Source of the DNA: Mycobacterium montefiorense
GTDB taxonomy: Bacteria > Actinomycetota > Actinomycetes > Mycobacteriales > Mycobacteriaceae
Direction: 5' to 3'
Length of the DNA stretch: 64,000 nt
Assembly: GCF_003112775.1 (NCBI RefSeq)
Contig: NZ_BFCH01000019.1
Coordinates: forward strand, 57,890-121,889
The notes beneath the pieces were generated by a model that saw nothing but the letters and a program-made list of their open reading frames with translations, was not told where the DNA came from and searched no databases. A program made the translations under genes and the position numbers. Below, piece after piece: positions 8,619-18,713 of this stretch (its first letter is position 1; each line of letters opens with the position of its first letter).

Positions 8619-10418
8619 TTATTCGTTGGCGTGCAACAGCGGCCGCAGTCGCTCGGTCTTCTCCGGCGTCCACCCGGGCGGTGACAGCACCGCGGCCCAG
8701 CCATTGGCGACGTCGGCGACGTAGCGGTGTCCGTGCCCGTCCGGCACATCCACGGCGACCGCCATGTCCGCCGACACCTGTAGGAACGTCACCACCGGAA
8801 TCCAATTGGTTTGCGGCAGCACGTCGTAGCCCCGCCGTTCGCGCAGCCAATCCGGCTCGCTGAACAGCAGATCGGGTGTCCACCACGCGATCGGGTCGGA
8901 GGCGTGCTGCAGATACACCACTCGCGGTGCGCCCCACGGGTCCTTGGGACGATCCAGATTGGTTGGGCGAGCGACGAATCGGACGTTGTGGCCGTCGTCG
9001 TAGATGGGCAGCCACTGCGGTGAACCGGAGTCCCGGGTGGAGGTCAGGTCCGTCCAGATGGTGTTGTTGAAGGTCGGTCCGCTGAACAGGGCACCATCCG
9101 TTCGGGCCAGCACATTGTTGAGGCTCATGAACGGCGCCTCGCCGCCGAACGAACCCAGGCTTTCGCCGAACACCACGAGTTTGGGGCGTTGCGCCTCAGG
9201 CATTTGGCGGATCAGTCTGTCGACGGCTTCGAACAGCGCCTGGCCGGCATGCCGAGCGTTCTCCTTGTCCACCAGGAACGAGAGCCAGCTCGGCAGAAAC
9301 GAGTACTGCATGCTCACGATCGCGGTGTTGCCGTTGTACATGTATTCCAGCGCCGACGCCTCCGCCTCGTTGATCCAGCCGGTCCCGGTGGTGGTCGCGA
9401 CGGCGACGACGGCACGTTGCAGCCCGCCTTCGCGTAGCAGTTCGCGCGCCGCCAGTTCGGCGGTCGCGGTGATGCCGTCGGCCGAATTCAGGCCGGCGTA
9501 GGCGCGGATCGGCTGGGTGGCGGGGGTTCCGTTGAATTTGGTGAGGTCATCGACTCGGGGACCGCCCTTGACGAAGATACGGCCCTGATGGCCCAGGGAT
9601 TCCCACGACACCAGCGACTGCGGACTCCCGGATCGCTCCGAAATTGTCGGGGCCGTGCTGTCGGGATTCATCTCATTGTTGACCGAGGCGAACGTGTTGT
9701 TCATCGTGCGCATCGCGAACTTGATGACCACGCCGTTGAGCAAGGTGATCGTCAAGACGACCAGCAGGACCACCACGATGGTGGCTGAAACGCGGAACGG
9801 CGCGAGCCGATCGAGTTGGCCGACAAGGAATCTGACCAGGAGGCGGATGGCCTGGCCGATTTCGACCACCGTGAACAACACGATGACCGACAGGATCCCG
9901 GTCAGGGGGTAATCGAACCAGTGCAGGTGAGCGACCCCCATCAGGTTGCGCACGTCGTCCTGCCACACGTGAAACCAGATCGCCATCAGCACCTGGCCGA
10001 CCAGGGCGACCGGTACGAGTACCTTCCACGCCCAGCGTGGCGGCGGCGGGCTGTGACGCTTTTCGCGCATGAACCGCACCAACCACACCGAAAACACGCC
10101 CAGGCCGTAGCCGATGGCGCCGGAGAACCCGCTGACCAACGCCTGGAACAGCGGGCCGCGGGGCAGCAGCGACGGCGTCAGGGAGAACCAGATGAAGATC
10201 AGGCCGACCGCCGTGCCGGTGAAGGTGTAGTGACGCACCCAAAACGGCTTCGTCGCGATTTCCGTCGCATCAGCAGCATCGTCAGCGGAGAGGATTTCGG
10301 GAGCCGTTTCGGCCTTGGTCGCCTCTCCGGTGACCTGGGCGTCGTCGGAGCCCGCGAGTTTGTCTGCGCTGACCGCTGGTTCGTCGTCGGTGCCGGTCGC
10401 AGAACCTGGCTCGCTCAT
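8619..10418 (-). CDS. Membrane protein with alpha/beta-hydrolase domain (Rv1069c-like)
   Basis: A 599-aa protein. A disordered acidic N-terminus (about 70 residues) is followed by four or five membrane segments (for example FTGTAVGLIFIWFSLTPSLL, VLVPVALVGQVLMAIWF, GILSVIVLFTVVEIG, IVVVLLVVLTITLLNGVVI) and a large C-terminal alpha/beta-hydrolase domain with nucleophile elbow G-E-S-L-G near residue 417 and a late His in DGHGHRYV. It belongs to the conserved DUF2305-like mycobacterial membrane hydrolases, equivalent to Rv1069c. The hydrolase domain is probably outside the cell. Substrate unknown. Confidence 0.8.
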   Translation of the reverse strand: MSEPGSATGTDDEPAVSADKLAGSDDAQVTGEATKAETAPEILSADDAADATEIATKPFWVRHYTFTGTAVGLIFIWFSLTPSLLPRGPLFQALVSGFSGAIGYGLGVFSVWLVRFMREKRHSPPPPRWAWKVLVPVALVGQVLMAIWFHVWQDDVRNLMGVAHLHWFDYPLTGILSVIVLFTVVEIGQAIRLLVRFLVGQLDRLAPFRVSATIVVVLLVVLTITLLNGVVIKFAMRTMNNTFASVNNEMNPDSTAPTISERSGSPQSLVSWESLGHQGRIFVKGGPRVDDLTKFNGTPATQPIRAYAGLNSADGITATAELAARELLREGGLQRAVVAVATTTGTGWINEAEASALEYMYNGNTAIVSMQYSFLPSWLSFLVDKENARHAGQALFEAVDRLIRQMPEAQRPKLVVFGESLGSFGGEAPFMSLNNVLARTDGALFSGPTFNNTIWTDLTSTRDSGSPQWLPIYDDGHNVRFVARPTNLDRPKDPWGAPRVVYLQHASDPIAWWTPDLLFSEPDWLRERRGYDVLPQTNWIPVVTFLQVSADMAVAVDVPDGHGHRYVADVANGWAAVLSPPGWTPEKTERLRPLLHANE

Positions 10419-10427
10419 CCGAGCATC

Positions 10428-11210
10428 TTAGCGATGCGTGAAGTTAGGAGCCCGCTTCTCGACGAATGCCGCCATCCCTTCGGACTGATCGTCGGTCGCG
10501 AAAGTCGAATGGAAAAGCCGGCGCTCGTAGAGAAGTCCCTCGGCCAGGGTGGACTCGAAGGCACGGTTGACGGCTTCTTTGGCCATCCGGGCCGCCGATA
10601 GCGACATCTGCGAAATGGTGGTGGCGACGGCCTTGGCCTCGCCGAGTAGGTCGTCGGCCGGCACCACCCGCGAAACCAGGCCGCTGCGTTCGGCTTCTTC
10701 GGCGCCGATGGTGCGGCCGGTCAGGATCAGGTCCATCGCCTTGGCCTTGCCGATGGCGCGGGTGAGGCGCTGCGAGCCGCCCATGCCCGGCAGCACACCG
10801 AGTTTGATCTCGGGCTGTCCGAACTTCGCGGTATCGGCCGCGATCAGCAGGTCGCACATCATCGCGAGCTCGCAGCCACCGCCTAGTGCGTGGCCGGCCA
10901 CCGCGGCGATCGTCGGGGTGCGCACGGCGGCCAACTTGCCCCAAGCGGCGAAGAAGTCGGCGCCGAACGCGTCGGCGAAGCTCAGCGCGGCCATCTCCTT
11001 GATGTCGGCCCCGGCCGCGAACGCCTTGGCCGAACCGGTGATGATGATCGCCCCGATGCCCGGATCCTCGTCGAGTTCGGCTGCGGCACTGGTGACTTCG
11101 TGCATCACCTGACTGTTGAGCGCGTTGAGTGCCTGCGGCCGGTTCAGCGTGATGATGCCGACCCGCTGATCGCGCTCGACCAGGATGGTTTCGTACGTTG
11201 TCTCGCTCAC
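10428..11210 (-). CDS. echA8: Enoyl-CoA hydratase EchA8
   Basis: A 260-aa crotonase. It carries the oxyanion-hole segments AFAAGADIKEM and GHALGGGCELAM and both glutamates of true hydratases (E in GGGCE and E in QPEIKLGVLPGMGG). It hydrates trans-2-enoyl-CoA to 3-hydroxyacyl-CoA in beta-oxidation. GTG start. It is 13 nt downstream of echA9 on the same strand, so the two form an operon. Length and order match EchA8 (Rv1070c). Confidence 0.92.
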   Translation of the reverse strand: MSETTYETILVERDQRVGIITLNRPQALNALNSQVMHEVTSAAAELDEDPGIGAIIITGSAKAFAAGADIKEMAALSFADAFGADFFAAWGKLAAVRTPTIAAVAGHALGGGCELAMMCDLLIAADTAKFGQPEIKLGVLPGMGGSQRLTRAIGKAKAMDLILTGRTIGAEEAERSGLVSRVVPADDLLGEAKAVATTISQMSLSAARMAKEAVNRAFESTLAEGLLYERRLFHSTFATDDQSEGMAAFVEKRAPNFTHR

Positions 11211-11223
11211 CCAAATCGCCTTT

Positions 11224-12273
11224 CTAGAAACTCAAGTCGTCGTCGACCGGCGCGAAGTACGCGTCGATGTCGGCCGCGGAGACCGCGGCAAGGTTCGGCG
11301 GCGACCACTTCGGATCACGGTCTTTGTCGATGATCTGTGCTCGAATGCCTTCCACCAGATCGTGTGAGCTCGCCGACGCCGACGACACTCGATAGTCCTG
11401 TACCAGAACGTCTTCCAGTGTGTCCAGCTTCGCAGCTCGGCGTACCGCCTCCAGTGCCACCGACACCGCGATGGGGGAGCGAGTGTCGATCAGGTTGGCG
11501 GCGTCTTGGGCAGGCCCGGCGTCATGCCCGCGCAACGCTTCGATGATGTCCTGCACGGTCTCACCGGCAAAGCAATGGTCAATCCAATGGCGTTGCGCGA
11601 CAAGTTCACTGGCCGGTGGATCGACAGCGTGCGCGGCGAGCGCACTTTCAACGCCGTCGTCGACGATCGCCTTCGTGAACGCGCCCAGCTGCTGGTGCGG
11701 GACGTAGTGGTCGGCAAAGCCCAATGCGATGGCGTCCGCCCCGCCGAACGGTGCTCCGCTGAGGCCGGCGTACAGCCCGAGCGCACCCGGCGCCCGGGAC
11801 AACAGAAATGTGCCGCCGACGTCGGGGATGAACCCGATACCGACCTCCGGCATTGCGATCTTGGACTTTTCTGTCACCACGCGGACGCTGCCGTGCGCAC
11901 TGACCCCGACGCCGCCGCCCATCACGATGCCGTCCATCAACGACACGTAGGGCTTGGCGAACCGGCCGATCTGGCCGTTCAGCAGATACTCGTCGCGCCA
12001 GAATCTCCGTGCCTCGACGCCATCCTTGCGGGCGCTGTTGTAGACCGCGACCACGTCGCCGCCGGCGCACAGTCCGCGTTCGCCGGCCCCGGCCAGCACC
12101 ACCGCGCGCACTGCATCGTCGTTTTCCCAACGGCGCAGCAGCGGGCCGAGCACGTCGACCATCGTCTGGTTCAGCGAGTTGATTGCCTTAGGGCGGTTGA
12201 GCGTGATCAGGCCGACGCCATTGTCGATACGGGTCAATACCTCGTCGATTTGGTCAGTCGCGCCTTCGGTCAC
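11224..12273 (-). CDS. echA9: 3-hydroxyisobutyryl-CoA hydrolase-like protein EchA9
   Basis: A 349-aa crotonase-fold protein longer than a hydratase. AGERGLCAGGDVVAVY, MDGIVMGGGVGVSAHG, and MPEVGIGFIPDVGGTFLLSR, followed by a C-terminal extension with FAGETVQDIIEAL, are signatures of the 3-hydroxyisobutyryl-CoA hydrolase (HIBCH) type, which acts in valine breakdown. Annotated as EchA9 (Rv1071c) in M. tuberculosis. First gene of a two-gene operon with echA8; its promoter lies in the 240-nt divergent region shared with the Bax-inhibitor-like gene. Confidence 0.88.
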   Translation of the reverse strand: MTEGATDQIDEVLTRIDNGVGLITLNRPKAINSLNQTMVDVLGPLLRRWENDDAVRAVVLAGAGERGLCAGGDVVAVYNSARKDGVEARRFWRDEYLLNGQIGRFAKPYVSLMDGIVMGGGVGVSAHGSVRVVTEKSKIAMPEVGIGFIPDVGGTFLLSRAPGALGLYAGLSGAPFGGADAIALGFADHYVPHQQLGAFTKAIVDDGVESALAAHAVDPPASELVAQRHWIDHCFAGETVQDIIEALRGHDAGPAQDAANLIDTRSPIAVSVALEAVRRAAKLDTLEDVLVQDYRVSSASASSHDLVEGIRAQIIDKDRDPKWSPPNLAAVSAADIDAYFAPVDDDLSF

Positions 12274-12436
12274 GCCGTGGCTCCCATCGCCGGAATCGGT
12301 GCCCGTGTGTCGCCTTGCCGGGCCTTGACCAGCAATCTAGATCGTTACAACAGAAGCGATACCCGCGGGTAAGGATTATGTTTGAGCCGACGACAGCGGC
12401 CGTGCCCAGAGATACCCTGAAAACACCAGTTCCGCT

Positions 12437-12463
12437 GGGAACCTGGGAAGGTGACTGATCGTT
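12437..12463 (+). promoter_or_regulatory. ECF-sigma-type promoter upstream of the Bax-inhibitor-like gene
   Basis: GGGAAC (12437-12442), a 17-nt spacer and CGTT (12460-12463) match the general form of mycobacterial extracytoplasmic-function sigma factor promoters (SigE/SigH type). Transcription would begin about 45 nt before the GTG at 12515. The motif is short, so chance occurrence is possible. Confidence 0.4.
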
Positions 12464-12514
12464 GAGCAAGTGTTCGCACAGCTCGAACCCACAGTCCTAA
12501 GAGAGGAACCGACG

Positions 12515-13378
12515 GTGCGGGAGACCAGCAACCCGGTATTTCGTTCGCTGCCCAAGCAGAGCGGCGGATATGCGCAGTTCGGCACTGGCGCGGCCCAGGT
12601 GCAGCAGGGCTACTACCAGGGCGACCCCTACACGGCAGCTCCATACCAGGAGGCCAAGGCCTCCCGGCCGCTGACCATCGACGACGTCGTCACCAAGACC
12701 GGCATCACGCTGGCCGTTTTGACGGCCTCCGCCGTTGTGTCGTTCTACCTGGCGTCGACTAACCTCGCGCTGGCGGCGCCGCTGACCTTCATCGGCGCCA
12801 TCGGCGGTTTGGTGCTGGTGCTGATCGCCACGTTCGGCCGCAAGCAGGACAACCCGGCGATCGTGCTCGGCTACGCCGTTCTCGAAGGCCTGGCCCTCGG
12901 CGCTATATCGCTACTTCTGACCTTCCAGGTATCGGTCGGCAGCGGTCGGTCGGTTAACGCCGGGGCGATGATCGGCGAGGCGGTGCTGGGGACGCTCGGC
13001 GTGTTCTTCGGGATGCTCGTCGTCTATAAGACCGGCGCCATCCGGGTCACGCCCAAGTTCACCCGCATGGTGGTCGCCGCCATGTTCGGCGCGCTGTTCC
13101 TGATGCTCGGCAACTTCGTGTTGGCGCTGTTCGGTGTCGGCGGCGGCACCGGGCTGGGCCTGCGCAGCGGCGGACCCGTGGCGATCATCTTCTCGCTGGT
13201 CATGATCGCTATCGCGGCGTTCAGCTTCCTGATCGACTTCGACGCAGCCGACCAGATGATCCGCGCCGGAGCGCCGGAGAAGGCGGCGTGGGGGATCGCG
13301 CTGGGCCTGACCGTGACCCTGGTCTGGCTCTACCTCGAGATCCTGCGTCTGCTCAGTTACTTCCAGGGCGATAGGTAG
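12515..13378 (+). CDS. Bax inhibitor-1/YccA family membrane protein (Rv1072-like)
   Basis: A 287-aa integral membrane protein with a cytoplasmic Q/G/Y-rich N-terminus (RSLPKQSGGYAQFGTG) and seven hydrophobic segments, ending VTLVWLYLEILRLLSYFQGD, the D-x-A-A-D-x-M and W-x-x-x-L-G-L pattern of actinobacterial Bax1-I (DUF4870-like YccA) proteins. The GTG at 12515 is chosen because AGAGGA sits 7 nt upstream; an upstream in-frame GTG at 12470 has no ribosome site. The role is unknown, possibly ion leak or membrane stress. A strong terminator follows. Confidence 0.82.
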   Translation: MRETSNPVFRSLPKQSGGYAQFGTGAAQVQQGYYQGDPYTAAPYQEAKASRPLTIDDVVTKTGITLAVLTASAVVSFYLASTNLALAAPLTFIGAIGGLVLVLIATFGRKQDNPAIVLGYAVLEGLALGAISLLLTFQVSVGSGRSVNAGAMIGEAVLGTLGVFFGMLVVYKTGAIRVTPKFTRMVVAAMFGALFLMLGNFVLALFGVGGGTGLGLRSGGPVAIIFSLVMIAIAAFSFLIDFDAADQMIRAGAPEKAAWGIALGLTVTLVWLYLEILRLLSYFQGDR

Positions 13379-13391
13379 CCCGCTTAACGGG

Positions 13392-13426
13392 AAAGCCGGT
13401 GCGCCCACGGGCGTGCCGGCTTTTTT
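13392..13426 (+). terminator. Rho-independent terminator after the Bax-inhibitor-like gene
   Basis: A GC-rich stem (GCCGGTGCGCCC paired with GGGCGTGCCGGC, two wobble pairs) followed at once by six T residues, starting 14 nt after the TAG stop. This is a textbook intrinsic terminator, unusual in mycobacteria where U-tracts are rare. Confidence 0.8.
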
Positions 13427-13474
13427 GTGCGCTGACGAGGTCCGCAACCGCATCGTGTGTGCGGCTACGGCCTC

Positions 13475-13549
13475 GAGTGTGCGCTGACGGTTGCCTCATC
13501 CGGCGTGTCGTCACCCTGGGCGCACACTCGGCGCTCAGGACGCACACTG
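13475..13549. repeat. Dispersed intergenic repeat, copy 1
   Basis: Begins GAGTGTGCGCTGA and ends with two inverted copies of the same half-site, CGCACACT at 13521-13528 and 13541-13548. A very similar element lies at 35997-36070. A further partial match, TGTGCGCTGACG, precedes it at 13428. It sits in the gap between the convergent Rv1072-like and fadA3 genes, where H37Rv has Rv1073. The variable 30-nt middle differs between copies. Confidence 0.65.
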
Positions 13550-13563
13550 AACAGCTGAAAGCG

Positions 13564-14781
13564 CTAGCTGAGCCGCTCGATGATCATCGCCATGCCCTGG
13601 CCGCCGCCGACGCACATGGTCTCCAGACCGAACGTCTTGTCGTGCGTCTGCAGGTTGTTGATCAGCGTCGCGGCGATGCGTGCGCCGGTCATGCCGAACG
13701 GGTGGCCCAGGGCGATCGCGCCACCGGAGACGTTCAGCTTTTCCTCGTCCATGCCCAGCTCGCGGGCCGAACCCAGCACCTGCACCGCGAAGGCCTCGTT
13801 GATCTCGTAGCGGTCGATGTCGTTGATCGACATGCCGGCCCGGGCCAGCGCCTTCTTGGACGCCTCGATCGGGCCCAGGCCCATGATCTCCGGCGAAAGG
13901 CCGCTGACTCCGGTGGACACGATGCGGGCCAGCGGCGTGAGGCCCAACTCCTTGGCCTTGACGTCGCTGGTGATCACCAACGCCGCCGCACCGTCGTTGA
14001 GCGGGCAAGCGTTGCCTGCGGTCACGGTGCCGTTGGGCCTGAATACCGGCTTGAGTTCGCTGATCTTCTCGTAGGTGGTACCGGGGCGCGGGCCGTCGTC
14101 GGTGCTCACCGTGGTGCCGTCGGGCAGGGTCACCGGCGAGATCTCCCGCTCGAAGAACCCGCTCTTGATCGCTTCCTCGGCGCGGTTCTGGCTGCGCACG
14201 CCCCAGTGGTCCTGGTCTTCGCGGCTGACGCCGGTCAGGAGCGCGACGTTCTCCGCCGTCTGCCCCATCGCGATGTAGACGTCGGGAATGTTCTCGTCGG
14301 CGCGCGGGTCGTGCCACTCGTCGGCACCGCCTGCCGCGGCGGCAGACCGCTCCTGCGCCTCGCTGAACAGCGCGTTCTTGGTGTCCGGCCAGGAGTCGGC
14401 GCTGCCCTTGGCGGAGCGGGACACGGTTTCCACACCCGCGGAGATGAACACGTCGCCCTCGCCGGCCTTGATCGCGTGGAAAGCCATCCGGCTGGTCTGC
14501 AGCGACGACGAGCAATACCGGTTGACGGTGGTGCCGGGCAGGAAGTCATAGCCCAGTTCGACGGCAACCACGCGCGCCAAGTTGAATCCGCCCTCACCGC
14601 CGGGCTGGCCGCAGCCCAGGATCAGGTCGTCGATCTGGTGTGGGTTGAGCGCGGGCACCTTGTCGAGCGCGGCGCGCACCATCTGCGCGGCCAGGTCGTC
14701 GGGCCGCATGCTGACCAGCGACCCCTTCATGGCGCGCCCGATCGGAGAGCGGGCGGCGGAGACGATGACGGCTTCGGGCAT
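13564..14781 (-). CDS. fadA3: Acetyl-CoA acetyltransferase (thiolase) FadA3
   Basis: A 405-aa thiolase that cleaves 3-ketoacyl-CoA with CoA, or condenses acetyl-CoA units. Nucleophilic Cys90 lies in VNRYCSSSLQT; the C-terminal motifs NEAFAVQ, GGAIALGHPFGMTGAR (catalytic His) and CVGGGQGMAM (second catalytic Cys) are intact. The start is set at the ATG with GGAGGGAA just upstream rather than a longer frame, giving the exact length of Rv1074c. Transcribed alone, convergent with the Bax-inhibitor-like gene. Confidence 0.92.
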   Translation of the reverse strand: MPEAVIVSAARSPIGRAMKGSLVSMRPDDLAAQMVRAALDKVPALNPHQIDDLILGCGQPGGEGGFNLARVVAVELGYDFLPGTTVNRYCSSSLQTSRMAFHAIKAGEGDVFISAGVETVSRSAKGSADSWPDTKNALFSEAQERSAAAAGGADEWHDPRADENIPDVYIAMGQTAENVALLTGVSREDQDHWGVRSQNRAEEAIKSGFFEREISPVTLPDGTTVSTDDGPRPGTTYEKISELKPVFRPNGTVTAGNACPLNDGAAALVITSDVKAKELGLTPLARIVSTGVSGLSPEIMGLGPIEASKKALARAGMSINDIDRYEINEAFAVQVLGSARELGMDEEKLNVSGGAIALGHPFGMTGARIAATLINNLQTHDKTFGLETMCVGGGQGMAMIIERLS

Positions 14782-14874
14782 GACGATTCCCTCCAATGGG
14801 ATACGGGCTCGCGTAACAATCGGGTGGCACACCCACCCCGACGGGCTAAGGCAAATCTAGACGGTGCCGATTGA

Positions 14875-15834
14875 TCAGTTCGACGATGGGGCGGCCGCGC
14901 TGGACGCCGGGCGCCGCCATAGCCGCGACATGGCACTCAGTGGGGTGTGGCCCGCGCTGACCATGGGTGTCTCGGAGCGTGCCGCCAGATTCAGCACCGG
15001 GCTCGCAACCTCTACACCCAGCGAATCGCAGAGCGCCACCAGCAGCTGCGCCGCTGCCAGCGCGTACGCGGCCGGTGACGGATGGAAGCCGTCGGCGGAG
15101 AACATCAGCTCGGGAGTGGCCCGGAATTGGGGAGCCAGCAGATGCGCCAGCGGCACCGGCAGCCCTCCGGCGGACCGCACCGCCGCGGCCTGCGCGCGGG
15201 CGAGCTGTCTGGTCCGCGCGCGCGCCAGCGAGCGCAGCGGCTGGGGGATCGCGGAGATCACTCCCAGATCCGGGCAGGTACCGATGATCACCACGGCGCC
15301 TCGCGAACGCAGCTTGCGCACGGTCCGGCCGAGCCGGCGTGCGGACTGGCTGATCCCGTTGAGGGCGGTGACGTCGTTGGCGCCGATCATCATCACGGCA
15401 GCGTCCGGCGGCGACCCGGCCACGAACATCGCGTCGACCTGCCCGCTGACGCCCTTCGAGGTGGCGCCGACAATGGCCTTGGTGCTCAACCGAATACGTT
15501 TGCCGGTCTGTTCGGCCAGGCCCCGCGCCACCAGCACACCCGGCACTTCTTCGGCGCTCGCGCAGCCGTAGCCGGTGGCGGTCGAGTCCCCGAAGATCAT
15601 CAGGTGCAGGTCCGCGGTCATGCCGCGCTGCCACCGTTCCACCGGCCCGCCGCCCGGGCTGTACACGCCGTCGGCGCGGGGTGGAATGTCCCAGGCTTTG
15701 GGAATGACGGTGCGCGCGTGCGTCGCCTGGCCGACCAGCAGGTTGCGTGCGCCCAGATAGGCCGTCCCCGTCGAGGCGAGTGCGCCCGCTGTGGCCAGGG
15801 CGATCGTCGAGCGACGCGGCACCCTAATGGTCAC
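14875..15834 (-). CDS. Secreted SGNH/GDSL hydrolase (Rv1075c-like)
   Basis: A 319-aa protein with an N-terminal signal/anchor segment (STIALATAGALASTGTAYLG) and an SGNH hydrolase domain. Block I is IFGDSTATGYG with the catalytic Ser, block III is MMIGANDVTAL with Asn, and block V is FSADGFHPSPAAY with the Asp/His pair. Esterases of this type act on acyl or acetyl esters; Rv1075c is described as a GDSL esterase. The hydrolase would act outside the cytoplasmic membrane. Its C-terminal tail is Ala/Ser-rich. Confidence 0.85.
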   Translation of the reverse strand: MTIRVPRRSTIALATAGALASTGTAYLGARNLLVGQATHARTVIPKAWDIPPRADGVYSPGGGPVERWQRGMTADLHLMIFGDSTATGYGCASAEEVPGVLVARGLAEQTGKRIRLSTKAIVGATSKGVSGQVDAMFVAGSPPDAAVMMIGANDVTALNGISQSARRLGRTVRKLRSRGAVVIIGTCPDLGVISAIPQPLRSLARARTRQLARAQAAAVRSAGGLPVPLAHLLAPQFRATPELMFSADGFHPSPAAYALAAAQLLVALCDSLGVEVASPVLNLAARSETPMVSAGHTPLSAMSRLWRRPASSAAAPSSN

Positions 15835-16064
15835 TGGATCAGTTTAGATCGGCTGTCGTGTTTGCGCGGACGCCCGACAAACAATGCGGTCACGTTGTGA
15901 ATCAGATGTGGTATCAAATCAGACTCTTCAAACGTTCTTCTAAGTAATGCCTGCGAAGCTAAGTTCAACGGGTTGGCTGAACGGCTCGGTGCACGAAATG
16001 AACTGAGCGCTTGGCTTCCTCGTCACATGCTGTATCGCACTACAAAGGCGTAGGAGTGTCGAGC

Positions 16065-17132
16065 ATGACCGCACCTAGCAAGGTTTCCGGTGCACCCCGG
16101 AATACCAGCCATCTCCGTGACCTGCTCAAGTCACGCAGGGCCGAGGCACGCAAATTCGCTATCAGCGACGGCGCGCCGGTCGAGGTCCTGGAGTCGGGCC
16201 CCAGCGTCCAGGCGCGAGTAGCCACGCTGGCCTCGCGCGTGACGATACGGCCGATTTTGGCGGCCGGCAGCTACGTGCCCAACATGCCGTGGCCATGGGG
16301 CCTGATCGACCTCGCAGCCCGGGCGTTGCTGCCCGCCTCCGCAACCGTGCGACAGACTGTGACGTTGCCGAATGCGTCGGCACAATTGGTTCGTGCTCCC
16401 GGCGTGCTGCCCGCGGACGGCACCAGGCGGATGGTGCTCTATTTCCATGGCGGCGCGTTCCTGACCTGTGGAGCGAACTCCCACGGCCGGGTGGTCGAAT
16501 CGATTTCGAAGTTTGCTGATTCACCCGTTTTGGTGGTCAATTACCGGCTGTTGCCCAAGCACTCGGTGGGCATGGCTCTGCAGGACTGCCACGACGCCTA
16601 CCGGTGGTTGCGGCGGCGCGGCTATCAGCCGGACCAGATCGTGCTCGCCGGAGATTCCGCGGGCGGGTATCTCGCGCTGTCCCTCGCGCAACGGCTGCAG
16701 GAGGAAGGCGAGGAGCCAGCGGCGCTGGTAGCAATCTCGCCGCTGCTGCAGCTAGCAAAGGAATACAAGCAAACGCATCCCAACATCAAGACGGATGCGA
16801 TGTTCTCTGCCAAGGCTTTTGATGCGCTCGTCGAATTGGTTGCTGGCGCGGCGCAGAAGAACGTCGTCGACGGCAAGGCCGAGGAGATCTACGAACCCCT
16901 CGAGTACATCAAACCCGGACTTCCGCGCACGCTGATCCACGTTTCGGGTTCCGAGGTTCTGCTGCACGACGCGCAGTTGGCGGCGAGCAGGCTTGCCGCC
17001 GTTGGCGTGCCGGCCGAAGTTCGGGTCTGGCCCGGACAGGTTCACGACTTCCAGCTGGCGGCGCCGCTGGTTCCCGAAGCCGTCCGTTCGCTGCGCCAAA
17101 TCGGGGAGTACATCCGCGAAGCCACCGGCTAG
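16065..17132 (+). CDS. lipU: Lipase/esterase LipU (hormone-sensitive lipase family)
   Basis: A 355-aa alpha/beta hydrolase with the HSL-family oxyanion motif YFHGGAF, nucleophile elbow LAGDSAGGY, Asp in the SGSEVLLHDAQ region and His in WPGQVHDFQ. It hydrolyses short or medium-chain esters in the cytoplasm. The ATG at 16065 is preferred because AGGAG lies 8 nt upstream. M. tuberculosis LipU is annotated at 297 aa, which equals starting at the internal GTG of VTIRPIL here, so the extra 58 N-terminal residues may be missed there or absent. Upstream region has two AATCAGA words at 15900 and 15917. Confidence 0.85.
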   Translation: MTAPSKVSGAPRNTSHLRDLLKSRRAEARKFAISDGAPVEVLESGPSVQARVATLASRVTIRPILAAGSYVPNMPWPWGLIDLAARALLPASATVRQTVTLPNASAQLVRAPGVLPADGTRRMVLYFHGGAFLTCGANSHGRVVESISKFADSPVLVVNYRLLPKHSVGMALQDCHDAYRWLRRRGYQPDQIVLAGDSAGGYLALSLAQRLQEEGEEPAALVAISPLLQLAKEYKQTHPNIKTDAMFSAKAFDALVELVAGAAQKNVVDGKAEEIYEPLEYIKPGLPRTLIHVSGSEVLLHDAQLAASRLAAVGVPAEVRVWPGQVHDFQLAAPLVPEAVRSLRQIGEYIREATG

Positions 17133-17218
17133 CTGCTCGGTTGTTCGCCGCGCGCCGGGATCTCGATCACACCGAGAGTGGGTGTGCGCGGCCACAAATG
17201 GCCTGAGACGATGGACGC

Positions 17219-18613
<1,395 letters not shown>

Positions 18614-18713
18614 CGGCGCCGGTCGCAGAGCTCGCGCGGAGCCTCCGCTCAGGGGCGGCTCTCAGGTAGGGTAATGCGGCTAGTTCAGCTAATCCGCAGT
18701 GGAAGGTTGCACC

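Noticed and set aside
13399..14874. Plus-strand open frame of about 490 codons antisense to fadA3
   Set aside because: fadA3 on the other strand has complete thiolase motifs; this frame has none.
15900..15923. Two AATCAGA words 17 nt apart upstream of lipU as an operator
   Set aside because: Seven-base words in an AT-richer gap; too weak without conservation data.
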